In this document: positions 18,174 to 25,972 of the stretch, piece by piece
Layout of the letters: every line of letters begins with the position of its first letter
Numbering within the stretch: the stretch's first letter is position 1
From: an uncultured Sphingomonas sp.
GTDB taxonomy: Bacteria > Pseudomonadota > Alphaproteobacteria > Sphingomonadales > Sphingomonadaceae
Length of the DNA stretch: 64,000 nucleotides
Direction: 5' to 3'
Assembly: GCA_913775315.1 (NCBI GenBank)
Contig: CAJYIX010000013.1
Span: 176,867-240,866 of the forward strand
The notes under the pieces: model-generated
Database searches by the model: none
Told to the model about the DNA's origin: nothing
The model's input: the letters and a program-made list of their open reading frames with translations, nothing else
Made by a program: the position numbers and the translations under genes

Positions 18174-18468
18174 GAGCCTTCTCCGCCCTCGCTTCCAGAA
18201 ACTGTAGCAACCCGACCATCTTCCCAGCGACGAATGCGCGGGCGCGATCTAGGGGGGTCTTGCCCTCCACCGTTTCAGCGAAGAACATGATCGAGGATAC
18301 AGGGAGGCCGAAGGTGTCTGAGTAGCGCTGGATAACATCCAGTGTAGGAACTTTGTGCCCTTTCTCGATCTCAGATAAATACTGAGGAGAAATCTTGAGG
18401 CGCCCAGCCAGCTCCTTCTGCTTCAGGTCGTGATATACACGAATGAGCCTGAGAGCTTCTCCTAACAT
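18163..18468 (-). CDS. XRE-family helix-turn-helix protein of the retron operon
   Basis: This 101-residue protein has a Cro/C1-type HTH (residues about 4-60: LRLIRVYHDLKQKELAGRLK, then SPQYLSEIEKGHKVPTLDVI). A C-terminal helical tail follows (TPLDRARAFVAGKMVGLLQFLEARAEKAHAD). It overlaps the RT start, so the two are coupled. Published retron classifications include systems in which a small HTH protein is encoded beside the RT; it may act as effector or as repressor of the operon. GC near 50 percent matches the RT gene. Confidence 0.88.
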   Translation of the reverse strand: MLGEALRLIRVYHDLKQKELAGRLKISPQYLSEIEKGHKVPTLDVIQRYSDTFGLPVSSIMFFAETVEGKTPLDRARAFVAGKMVGLLQFLEARAEKAHAD

Positions 18469-18510
18469 TTAAAATCCCGACTTGAATGTGAGTGTGAAGC
18501 AGGGTGGGGA

Positions 18511-18684
18511 TTAGTCCTTGAACAACTTAACCAACTCTAGGCTCACCTGGACAATTTTTACTGCCAGTTGCCCCGTCGCCAGTACCGCTTTCAGCGTGAT
18601 GGGATTTACCAAGAGGCTCGCCCACTTCCGCCTAGTCCCAGTATTCTTCGCCCGACGTTCCTTTTCGCGGTCTTGATCTGACAT
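18511..18684 (-). CDS. 57-residue small ORF in the retron operon
   Basis: This ORF of 58 codons (with stop) starts at ATG 18684, preceded by AAGGAGG about 6 bases upstream, a near-perfect Shine-Dalgarno sequence and the best in the operon. It ends at TAA 18511, 42 bases before the XRE start. The first 21 residues are strongly charged (DREKERRAKN, then RRKW). Residues 22-55 form a continuous amphipathic or weakly membrane-type helix (ASLLVNPITLKAVLATGQLA, VKIVQVSLELVKLF). I recognise no family. Size, charge pattern and position between the candidate ncRNA and the regulator make it a candidate effector or toxin-like peptide. Confidence 0.7.
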   Translation of the reverse strand: MSDQDREKERRAKNTGTRRKWASLLVNPITLKAVLATGQLAVKIVQVSLELVKLFKD

Positions 18685-18699
18685 TGCAGTCCTCCTTCC

Positions 18700-18912
18700 A
18701 CACCGACCATCGGAAATGGTCTGCCACCTTGGCGTGAAGGCGGGGAAGGAACGTCTTGACCCTGATCACCTGGCGCGGTCCCCGCCATCGGGACCGCGCC
18801 GGGGCCACTCGCGCTCTCGCACTAACGGCCTTAGAGTTAGAACATTTTCATGTTCCGCGAGGTTTGACCCTCGATGTGTGGTGACTATCCCCTTTCCTGA
18901 CCTGCGATGACA
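18700..18912 (-). ncRNA. Candidate retron msr-msd non-coding RNA
   Basis: Reading the minus strand, two short adjacent stem-loops come first: CGAGG/CCTCG with a 6-base loop (plus 18858-18873) and GAACAT/ATGTTC with a GAAA loop (18840-18855). Next is a long GC-rich hairpin, GGCGCGGTCCC/GGGACCGCGCC with a 7-base loop (18772-18800), and then a 6-base hairpin (18705-18721). Tandem short hairpins followed by one long hairpin upstream of an RT is the layout of msr-msd. The flanks TGTCATCGCAGG (18901-18912) and ACTGCAATGTCA (18679-18690) pair at 9 of 12 positions and could be the a1/a2 stem. The exact ends and branch G are not settled. Confidence 0.55.
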
Positions 18913-19025
18913 CTCTGATGCGCCGCTTGGGAGCGCTTGTCCAGAATTTTCTACGCTGTCAGCGAATTTTTTCGACAGGCAGGCTGGTTGACTATTGCTT
19001 TGGTCCGGTTGGTGAATCCCCCCGC

Positions 19026-20345
19026 TCACCGCACCAGATAAAACCCCGTCTGCCGCCCGTTCAGCCACGTCACGCGCCGCCCGTCGAAGAACGCATCCTC
19101 CTCCTGCCGGAACTCGGCGACCTGCCCGCCCCATTCGGGCACGGGCGCCTTCGCCATCAGCTCGATCGACCAGGTCGTGCGCGCGCGCACCGGCCCGGCC
19201 CCGCGCGGGTCCGCCGCCTGATTGTCCCAGAAGCCGATGGCGCTTCCCGCCGCATGGCCGTGAAAGCCGATCGGGTGCGAATAGATGCTGGGCACAAGCC
19301 CCTCGGCGATCGCCGCCGCGCGCGCCCGCGCAAGGATCGCGTTGCCGCTCTCGCCCGCACGGAACGACGCCATGGTGATTTCCTGCAACCGGTTGGCGGC
19401 GGCAAGGCCCGCGCGAAGCCCCGCCGGCGCCTCGCTCTCGCCGGGCTTCAGCACATAGGCCAGATGCTGCGTATCGGTCGCCAGCCGCTCGGTCACGATC
19501 CCGAAATCGACCCACAGCATGTCGCCCGGCTGGATGACGGTATCGCCCTCCAGCATGCCCTTCGCCCCCGCCCGCTGAATCCCGACCGAGGGCTGGAACC
19601 ACGTCTCCAGCTTCAGCGCAGCGATCTTCTCGCGATACCACCAGACGAGGTCCGCACTCGTCGTCCGCCCCGGCCGGATCGCCGCGTTGGAAAACCCCTC
19701 GGCAATGATCGCCTGCGCCGTTCCAACGATCCGCGGATAGTCGGCCAGTTCCCGCGCCGACCGGCTCTCCAGCCACCGGATCGCCAGCATATCGTCGCGC
19801 ACCACCCGTGCCCGGTCGGCGGGGGCAAGCGCGGCGTTCATCTCCTCCCACGCCGACAGCGTCATCCCGTCGGCATAGGCGGACGCGGCCGAGCTGTTGA
19901 CCGCGATCCGCTTCGGTTTCCGCTCCGCGACGATGGCGGCCAGCGCCTTCCACTGGTCGGGTTGCCTGGCCGGGTCCCAGGCGGGCGCGAACAGCCCGCC
20001 CATCCCGTACCGGCTGACCGTCAGCCGCTCGACCGGCCTGCCCTTCCCCGGATCGTAGAACACGAGGATCGTCCGCCGCCGCGCCGCGAAACTCTCGGCG
20101 TCCAGCATCGTCGCGATCACCGGCTCCTCGAAATTCTCCCGCGCGACGACGATCCACATGTCGACCCCGCGTTCGCGCATGATCGCCGGCACGACGGTCT
20201 CCAGCCGATCCTTTAGCGACGCATCCACCGCCGCCGCCCGCTCGCGCAAGGAAGGCACCGCGGGATAGGCGGGCCGCGCCCCCTCCCCCAATTGCGCCGC
20301 GGCGGGCGCCGCCACCAATGCCGCCGCCAGAACCCAATGCGTCAT
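19026..20345 (-). CDS. Secreted M24 family metallopeptidase (Xaa-Pro aminopeptidase-like)
   Basis: This 439-residue protein starts at ATG 20345 with signal peptide MTHWVLAAALVAAPAAAQ. The C-terminal pita-bread domain shows the metal ligands of M24 enzymes: PGDMLWVDFG and ATDTQHLAY (two Asp), HPIGFHGHAAG (His), SIELMAK (Glu) and FRQEEDAFF (Glu). The first 200 residues form the creatinase-like N-domain. It probably trims peptides with proline at position two in the periplasm. It is divergent from folA. Confidence 0.87.
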   Translation of the reverse strand: MTHWVLAAALVAAPAAAQLGEGARPAYPAVPSLRERAAAVDASLKDRLETVVPAIMRERGVDMWIVVARENFEEPVIATMLDAESFAARRRTILVFYDPGKGRPVERLTVSRYGMGGLFAPAWDPARQPDQWKALAAIVAERKPKRIAVNSSAASAYADGMTLSAWEEMNAALAPADRARVVRDDMLAIRWLESRSARELADYPRIVGTAQAIIAEGFSNAAIRPGRTTSADLVWWYREKIAALKLETWFQPSVGIQRAGAKGMLEGDTVIQPGDMLWVDFGIVTERLATDTQHLAYVLKPGESEAPAGLRAGLAAANRLQEITMASFRAGESGNAILARARAAAIAEGLVPSIYSHPIGFHGHAAGSAIGFWDNQAADPRGAGPVRARTTWSIELMAKAPVPEWGGQVAEFRQEEDAFFDGRRVTWLNGRQTGFYLVR

Positions 20346-20442
20346 GCCACTCCCCTTTGCCGCCAGCTTCGCCCAGCCACCGCCGATTGCCAAGCGCGGG
20401 CCTGCGCCCCATGCTAGCGCGAAAGGACAACGGGGGCCGGGC

Positions 20443-20919
20443 TTGCAGGAAATCGTCTTCTATCTGGCGCGCGCGACGAACGGCGTGATCGGCGCCAACG
20501 GCGACCTCCCCTGGCGCCTGCCCGCCGACCTCAAGCGGTTCAAGGCGCTCACCATGGGCAAGCCGATGGTAATGGGCCGCAAGACCTTCGAGAGCTTTCC
20601 CGCGCCCTTGCCCGGCCGCCGCCACATCGTCCTCACCCGCGACCGGAACTGGTCCGCGCCGGGCGCCGAAACCGCCCACACCCCCGCCGCCGCGCTCGCC
20701 CTCGCTGCCGACGCGCCCGAGATCGCGATCATCGGCGGCGCGGAAATCTTCGCCATCTACCGCGACGCCGCCACCCGCATCGAACTCACCGAGGTTCACG
20801 CCGAGCCCGAGGGCGACGCCACCGTCCCTCCCTTCACCGACTGGCGCGAAACCGCGCGCGAAGGCCACCCCGCCGACGGCACCCGCCCCGCCTACAGCTT
20901 CGTGACCCTGACGCGATGA
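20443..20919 (+). CDS. folA: Dihydrofolate reductase, TTG start
   Basis: This 158-residue enzyme reduces dihydrofolate with NADPH. Typical motifs are FYLARATNGVIGANGDLPW, LPADLKRFKALTMGKPMVMG (with the active-site Asp) and IIGGAEIFAIY. I chose TTG 20443 as start: the conserved N-terminus begins directly after it and total length then fits the family. No in-frame ATG lies nearby; the only upstream ATG would begin inside the divergent peptidase signal region. Its stop overlaps the next ATG as ATGA, so it leads an operon with the M19 dipeptidase. Confidence 0.92.
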   Translation: MQEIVFYLARATNGVIGANGDLPWRLPADLKRFKALTMGKPMVMGRKTFESFPAPLPGRRHIVLTRDRNWSAPGAETAHTPAAALALAADAPEIAIIGGAEIFAIYRDAATRIELTEVHAEPEGDATVPPFTDWRETAREGHPADGTRPAYSFVTLTR

Positions 20920-22115
20920 AACGCGCCGCCCTCATCGCCCTCGCGCTACTGATCGCAGGGATCGCCGCCTTCTTCCTCCTCGCCCCCGGCATCGCCGAGC
21001 GGTCGATGAACAGGATCGCCCCCACCCCCCTGCCCACCGTCACGACCCAGACGAAGGCCCTCCACGACCGCCTGACGATCGCGGACTTGCATTCAGACAG
21101 CCTGTTGTGGAAACGCGACATCTCAAAGCCTTCCGACCAGGGCCATGTCGACATCCCCCGCCTCATCGCCGGCAACGTCGCGATCCAGGTCTTCTCCTCG
21201 GTCACCAAGACCCCCGCCGGCCAGAATTACGACGCCAACGGCGCCGACACCGACCAGATCCGCTGGCTCGCCATCGGCCAGCTCCAGCCGGTGAAAACCT
21301 GGACCTCCCTCCTCGAACGCAGCCTCTGGCACGCCACGAAGCTTGAACGGGCGGAGGCACGCTCGAACGGCACCCTCCGCATCATCAACGACCCCGCCGA
21401 GCTCGACGCCCTCCTCGCCGACCGCGCGCGCGGCCGAAAGGTGGTCGGCGCGATCCTGTCGGTGGAGGGGCTCCAGAATATCGAGGGCAAGGTCGCCAAC
21501 CTCGACAAGCTCTACACCGCCGGTTTCCGCATGGCCGGCCTCGCGCACTTCTTCGACAACGAAGTCGCCGGCTCGATGCACGGCCTCGGGAAAGGCGGCC
21601 TCACCCCGCTCGGGCGACAGGTCGTCCGGCGGATGGAGGCGCTCGGCATGATCGTCGACGTCGCGCATTCGAGCCATCGGACCGTCGCCGAGGTCCTCGC
21701 CATGGCCCGCCGCCCCGTCGTCTCCAGCCATGGCGGCGTCCAGGCCACCTGCGCCGTCAACCGCAACCTGACCGATGCGGAAATCCGCGGCATCGCCCGC
21801 ACCGGGGGCGTCATCGGCGTCGGATACTGGGATGCCGCCGTCTGCTCTACCGCGCCGAAAGCCATCGTCGCCGCGATCGAGCATGTCCGCAACGTCGCCG
21901 GCATCGACCATGTGGGCCTCGGCTCCGATTTCGACGGCAGCGTCACGACGGGCTTCGACACCTCGCGCCTTGCCGTCATCACGCAGACGCTGAAGGACCG
22001 CGGTTTCTCCGACGCCGATATCGCGAAGGTGATGGGCGGCAACGTCATCCGCCTGCTGCGCGCCGGGATGCGGCCCCTTGGTCCCCCTTCCCCGCCGGCG
22101 AACGCCCCCGTATAG
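20916..22115 (+). CDS. Membrane dipeptidase, peptidase family M19
   Basis: This 399-residue protein has an N-terminal signal or membrane anchor (residues 4-24, ALIALALLIAGIAAFFLLAP). The M19 zinc sites follow: DLHSDSLLW (HxD), ILSVEGLQ (bridging Glu), VDVAHSSH and VVSSHGG (His), and HVGLGSDFDGSV near the C-terminus. Family members hydrolyse dipeptides, including D-amino-acid containing ones, at the membrane or in the periplasm. It is translationally coupled to folA, and ribF follows after 8 bases. Confidence 0.92.
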   Translation: MKRAALIALALLIAGIAAFFLLAPGIAERSMNRIAPTPLPTVTTQTKALHDRLTIADLHSDSLLWKRDISKPSDQGHVDIPRLIAGNVAIQVFSSVTKTPAGQNYDANGADTDQIRWLAIGQLQPVKTWTSLLERSLWHATKLERAEARSNGTLRIINDPAELDALLADRARGRKVVGAILSVEGLQNIEGKVANLDKLYTAGFRMAGLAHFFDNEVAGSMHGLGKGGLTPLGRQVVRRMEALGMIVDVAHSSHRTVAEVLAMARRPVVSSHGGVQATCAVNRNLTDAEIRGIARTGGVIGVGYWDAAVCSTAPKAIVAAIEHVRNVAGIDHVGLGSDFDGSVTTGFDTSRLAVITQTLKDRGFSDADIAKVMGGNVIRLLRAGMRPLGPPSPPANAPV

Positions 22116-22123
22116 GCCCGCCG

Positions 22124-23053
22124 ATGGAGCGTCTGGACGGCGGCTCGCCGGTGCCGGCGGGCCTGCGCGGCGGGATCGTCGCGCTCGGCAATTTCGATGG
22201 GTTTCACCTCGGCCACCAGGCGGTGATCGGCCGCGCGGTCGAGCGTGCGCGGGCAGAACAGCGCACCGCGATCGTCGCGACCTTCGACCCGCACCCGATG
22301 CGCTATTTTCGGCCCGACACGCCCGCCTTCCGCCTGACCACGCTCGACCAGCGGCAGGCACTGTTCGGCCAGGCCGGCGCCGACGCGATGCTGGTCTTCC
22401 CCTTCGGCCCCGCGCTCGCCGCGCAGACGCCGGAGGATTTCGCCGCCTATCTCGCCGACACGATCAGCGCGGGCGGGGTCGTCACCGGCACCGACTTCAC
22501 CTTCGGCAAGGGCCGCGCGGGCGACGTCGCGCGCCTCGCCGAACTGGGCCGCGATCACGGTTTCTCGACCGACACCGTCGCCCCCGTGACGCTGGACGGC
22601 GAGCCCGTCTCATCGAGCCGCATCCGCCAGCACCTGATCGCCGGCGAGCCGGAGGCCGCCGCCCGCCTCCTCACCCGCCCCTTCACGATCCGGGGCGAGG
22701 TCGAGCACGGCGCCAAACTCGGCCGCCAGCTCGGCTACCCCACCGCCAACCTTCGCCTCGGCAATTACCTGCGCCCCCGCTACGGCATCTACGCGGTGCG
22801 CGGGACGCTCTCCGACGGCACGGTCCTCAATGGCGCCGCCAATCTCGGCATCCGCCCGACGATCGAGGGCGAGCCGGTGGAGCTGCTTGAGCCCTATTTC
22901 TTCGACTTTTCGGGCGACCTCTACGGCCAGACGATCGACGTGGCGCTGATCGCGTTCCTGCGTCCCGAACAGAAGTTCGACGGGCTGGACGCGCTCAAAG
23001 ATCAGATGGCCCGCGACTGCGACGAGGCGCGCGGCATCCTCGCACGCGCCTAG
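22124..23053 (+). CDS. ribF: Bifunctional riboflavin kinase / FAD synthetase
   Basis: This 309-residue protein has the N-terminal FMN adenylyltransferase domain (ALGNFDGFHLGHQAVI, the HxGH nucleotidyltransferase motif; DPHPMRYF; VSSSRIRQHL). It also has the C-terminal riboflavin kinase domain (LGRQLGYPTANLRL with the PTAN motif, RYGIYAV, NGAANLGIRPT, EPYFFDFSGDLYG). It converts riboflavin to FMN and FAD. The pair ribF-ileS, followed by lspA, is a widespread bacterial arrangement. Confidence 0.95.
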   Translation: MERLDGGSPVPAGLRGGIVALGNFDGFHLGHQAVIGRAVERARAEQRTAIVATFDPHPMRYFRPDTPAFRLTTLDQRQALFGQAGADAMLVFPFGPALAAQTPEDFAAYLADTISAGGVVTGTDFTFGKGRAGDVARLAELGRDHGFSTDTVAPVTLDGEPVSSSRIRQHLIAGEPEAAARLLTRPFTIRGEVEHGAKLGRQLGYPTANLRLGNYLRPRYGIYAVRGTLSDGTVLNGAANLGIRPTIEGEPVELLEPYFFDFSGDLYGQTIDVALIAFLRPEQKFDGLDALKDQMARDCDEARGILARA

Positions 23054-23095
23054 CTTGCCGAAGGGGGGGCGAAGGCCGTAAGGCCGCGCGCACCC

Positions 23096-25972
23096 ATGAC
23101 CGATACCCCCGACTCCGCGCGCGACTGGCGCGACACCGTCTTCCTGCCGAAGACCGACTTCCCGATGAAGGCGGGCCTCGCGCAAAAGGAGCCCGCGATC
23201 CTCGACCGCTGGGCGCGGATCGGCATCTACGATCGCCTGCGCGAACAGCGCGCCGGGCGGGAACGCTTCATCCTCCACGACGGCCCGCCCTACGCAAACG
23301 GCGACATCCACATGGGCCATGCGATGAACAAGGTGCTGAAGGACATCATCGTCCGCAGCCAGTCGCTGATGGGCAAGGACGCGCCCTACATCCCCGGCTG
23401 GGACTGTCACGGCCTGCCGATCGAGTGGAAGATCGAGGAGGCGTACCGCGCCAAGAAGCGGTCGAAGGACGAGGTGCCCGCCGCCGAGTTCCGCGCCGAA
23501 TGCCGCGAATACGCCGCCAAATGGGTGGGCGTACAGGCCGCGCAGTTCGAGCGGCTGGGCATCGCCGGCGACTGGGCGAACCCGTACCTCACGATGAATT
23601 ACGCCAGCGAAGCCGCGATCGCCGGCGAGCTGCTCAAATTCGCCATGTCCGGTCAGCTCTATCGCGGCGCCAAGCCCGTGATGTGGTCGCCGGTGGAGAA
23701 GACCGCGCTGGCCGAGGCCGAAGTCGAATACGAAGACGTCACCTCGACCCAGATCGACGTCGCGTTCGAGATCGTCGAGGCGCCCAATGCCCCCGAACTG
23801 GTCGGCGCGCACGCGGTCGTCTGGACGACAACGCCTTGGACGATCCCCGTCAACCAGGCTTTGGCCTACGGGGAGGAGATTGACTACGTTGCCGTGAGCT
23901 CAACGAAATCGCGGGCAATTGAAGTCGAACCAAGCGGCACTGTTGGCCAAATGGCTGACTACATTTTCGTTGTTGCCGAACCACTGCTTGAAACCTTTCG
24001 GGCGCGCGCTGATACGACGCTAGCTCCCGGGACGGTGATCTGGCGCGGCAAAGGCTCAGCCCTCGCCGGGGCCGTCGCCCGCCACCCGATGCACCATCTC
24101 GGCGGCTTCTTCGCCAAGCCCCGTCCGTTTCTCGCCGGCGACTTCGTCACCACCGATGCGGGCACCGGCCTCGTCCACATGGCGCCCGACCACGGCGAGG
24201 ACGATTTCGCGTTGTGCAAGGCGGCGGGGATCGATCCTGTCTTCGCCGTCACCGACGACGGCAAGTACCGCGACGACTGGGCTTGGCTCGGCGGTCAGGG
24301 CAGCGTCATCAACCAGAAGTTCACCGGCCCCGATGGCCCGATCTGCGAGGACCTTCGCGCGGCCGGCGCGCTCCTCTCCGCCGCGCCGTTCAAGCACAGC
24401 TACCCGCACAGCTGGCGCTCGAAGGCACGCGTGATCTTCCGCTGCACCCCGCAATGGTTCATTCCCATGGACCGGAGCGCGAACAGCGACCTGCCGGGGG
24501 CAGGTCGCAGCGCGGAGGTCGGCTCGCAAAGCGAGCCGTCGCCCACGACCAACGCCCCCACCCTCCGCGAAATCGCGCTCGACGCGATCGAGCGCACGCG
24601 CTGGGTCCCCGCCCGGTCGCAGAACCGCATCCGCTCGATGGTCGAGGGGCGCCCCGACTGGGTCATCAGCCGCCAGCGCGCCTGGGGCGTGCCGATCCCG
24701 CTCTACGTCAATCGCAGGACCGGCGATTATCTTCGGGACGAGGCGGTCAACGCCCGCATCCTTGAAGCGTTCGAGGCGGGCGGCGCCGACGCGTGGTTCG
24801 CCGCGGATCATCAGGCGCTGCTCGGCCCCGATCACGCGTTGTCGGACTACGAGGTCGTCAACGACATCCTCGACGTGTGGTTCGACAGCGGCTCGACCCA
24901 CGTCTTCACCGTCGAGGCACGTTACGGCGAGGGCGTCCGCGCCGACCTCTATGTCGAGGGCTCCGACCAGCATCGCGGCTGGTTCCAGTCGTCGCTGCTG
25001 GAATCCTGCGGCACCCGCGGCCGCGCGCCTTATGACGCCGTCCTTACCCACGGCTTCGCGCTCGACGGCAACGGGCGAAAGATGTCGAAGAGCCTCGGCA
25101 ACGTCGTCGATCCGCTCAAGATCATCGGGGAATCGGGCGCCGACATCCTCCGCCTCTGGGTCGCGCAGACCGACTATTTCGAGGATGTGCGGATCGGCAA
25201 GGAAGTGCTCGCGGGCACCGGCGATACCTATCGCAAGCTGCGCAACACCTTCCGCTACCTGCTCGGCGCGCTCGACGGCTTCACCGATGCCGAGCGGGTC
25301 GAGGTGGCCGACATGCCCGCGCTCGAACGCTATATCCTGTCCGAGCTGACGCGCCTCGACGCCGAGCTGCGCGCGGCGGCGGAGGCGTTCGAGTTCAACC
25401 GCTACACCCGCGCGCTGGCCGACTTCGCCAACGACGACCTCTCGGCCTTCTTCTTCGATATCCGCAAGGACTCGCTCTACTGCGACGCCGCCGACAGCCC
25501 GAAGCGGCGCGCGTACCGCACCGTCCTCGACACGCTGTTCCACGCGCTCGTCCGCTACGCCGCCCCGGTCCTCGCCTTCACCGCCGAGGAAGTGTGGCAG
25601 GCGCGCTTCCCGTCGGAGGACGGCTCGGTCCATTTCCTCGAATGGCCCGACCTCCCCGCCGCGCCCGCAGTCGACGACGCGCAATGGGCGGAGCTGCGGC
25701 GCCTGCGACAGGCGGTGACCGAGGCGATCGAGCCCTATCGCCGCGCAAAGACCGTGCGATCGAGCCTCGAGGCCGAAGTGACGCTCCCATCACTGCCGCT
25801 CCCCGGCGACGACCTCGCCGAACTCTTCATCACCTCGACCGTCCATCCCGGCGGCGAGGGCATCGCCATCGCCCGCAGCGAGCATCACAAGTGCGGCCGT
25901 TGCTGGCGCCTGCTGCCCGAGGTTGAAGCGGACGGCGCGCTGTGCCACCGCTGCGAAGAGGTGGTGAAGTGA
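23096..25972 (+). CDS. ileS: Isoleucyl-tRNA synthetase with a palindromic-repeat insertion
   Basis: This 958-residue class I synthetase has the HIGH-type motif HMGH (DIHMGHAMNK), the CP1 editing domain (about 190-400 with WTTTPWTIP), KMSKS, the anticodon domain and a C-terminal zinc finger (CGRCWRLLPE, then CHRCEEV). Two oddities are visible. About residues 262-305 are encoded by DNA near 50 percent GC, unlike the surrounding 65-70 percent. Residues about 464-481 are encoded by two back-to-back palindromes, inserted between QWFIPMDR and TLREIALDAIERT, which are nearly adjacent in other IleS proteins. The reading frame is intact and the gene is presumably functional. Confidence 0.95.
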   Translation: MTDTPDSARDWRDTVFLPKTDFPMKAGLAQKEPAILDRWARIGIYDRLREQRAGRERFILHDGPPYANGDIHMGHAMNKVLKDIIVRSQSLMGKDAPYIPGWDCHGLPIEWKIEEAYRAKKRSKDEVPAAEFRAECREYAAKWVGVQAAQFERLGIAGDWANPYLTMNYASEAAIAGELLKFAMSGQLYRGAKPVMWSPVEKTALAEAEVEYEDVTSTQIDVAFEIVEAPNAPELVGAHAVVWTTTPWTIPVNQALAYGEEIDYVAVSSTKSRAIEVEPSGTVGQMADYIFVVAEPLLETFRARADTTLAPGTVIWRGKGSALAGAVARHPMHHLGGFFAKPRPFLAGDFVTTDAGTGLVHMAPDHGEDDFALCKAAGIDPVFAVTDDGKYRDDWAWLGGQGSVINQKFTGPDGPICEDLRAAGALLSAAPFKHSYPHSWRSKARVIFRCTPQWFIPMDRSANSDLPGAGRSAEVGSQSEPSPTTNAPTLREIALDAIERTRWVPARSQNRIRSMVEGRPDWVISRQRAWGVPIPLYVNRRTGDYLRDEAVNARILEAFEAGGADAWFAADHQALLGPDHALSDYEVVNDILDVWFDSGSTHVFTVEARYGEGVRADLYVEGSDQHRGWFQSSLLESCGTRGRAPYDAVLTHGFALDGNGRKMSKSLGNVVDPLKIIGESGADILRLWVAQTDYFEDVRIGKEVLAGTGDTYRKLRNTFRYLLGALDGFTDAERVEVADMPALERYILSELTRLDAELRAAAEAFEFNRYTRALADFANDDLSAFFFDIRKDSLYCDAADSPKRRAYRTVLDTLFHALVRYAAPVLAFTAEEVWQARFPSEDGSVHFLEWPDLPAAPAVDDAQWAELRRLRQAVTEAIEPYRRAKTVRSSLEAEVTLPSLPLPGDDLAELFITSTVHPGGEGIAIARSEHHKCGRCWRLLPEVEADGALCHRCEEVVK
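24486..24538. repeat. Two tandem palindromes inserted in frame in ileS
   Basis: There are two perfect inverted repeats: GCGACCTGCC/GGCAGGTCGC with loop GGG (24486-24508), and CGGCTCGC/GCGAGCCG with loop AAA (24520-24538). Such back-to-back GC-rich hairpins look like a mobile intergenic repeat unit. Here they encode part of a protein loop near the catalytic domain of IleS. Confidence 0.75.

Noticed and set aside
18606-18788. 60-residue minus-strand frame overlapping the retron RNA and small ORF
   Set aside because: It has no ribosome binding site, is Gly/Pro rich and overlaps the long hairpin; the 57-residue frame next to it has a near-perfect SD and better composition.
18772-18800. Rho-independent terminator for the long GC hairpin upstream of the small ORF
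   Set aside because: There is no T-run on either side, and it lies between two shorter hairpins and an RT operon, which fits a structured RNA better.
18766-20868. 700-residue open frame on the minus strand across folA, the M24 gene and the retron leader
   Set aside because: It is a high-GC shadow: the folA and M24 frames on either strand have clear family motifs, and this translation is low-complexity Gly/Arg/Ala without any domain.
24056-25684. 542-residue minus-strand frame opposite ileS
   Set aside because: Antisense shadow; ileS motifs on the plus strand are unambiguous.
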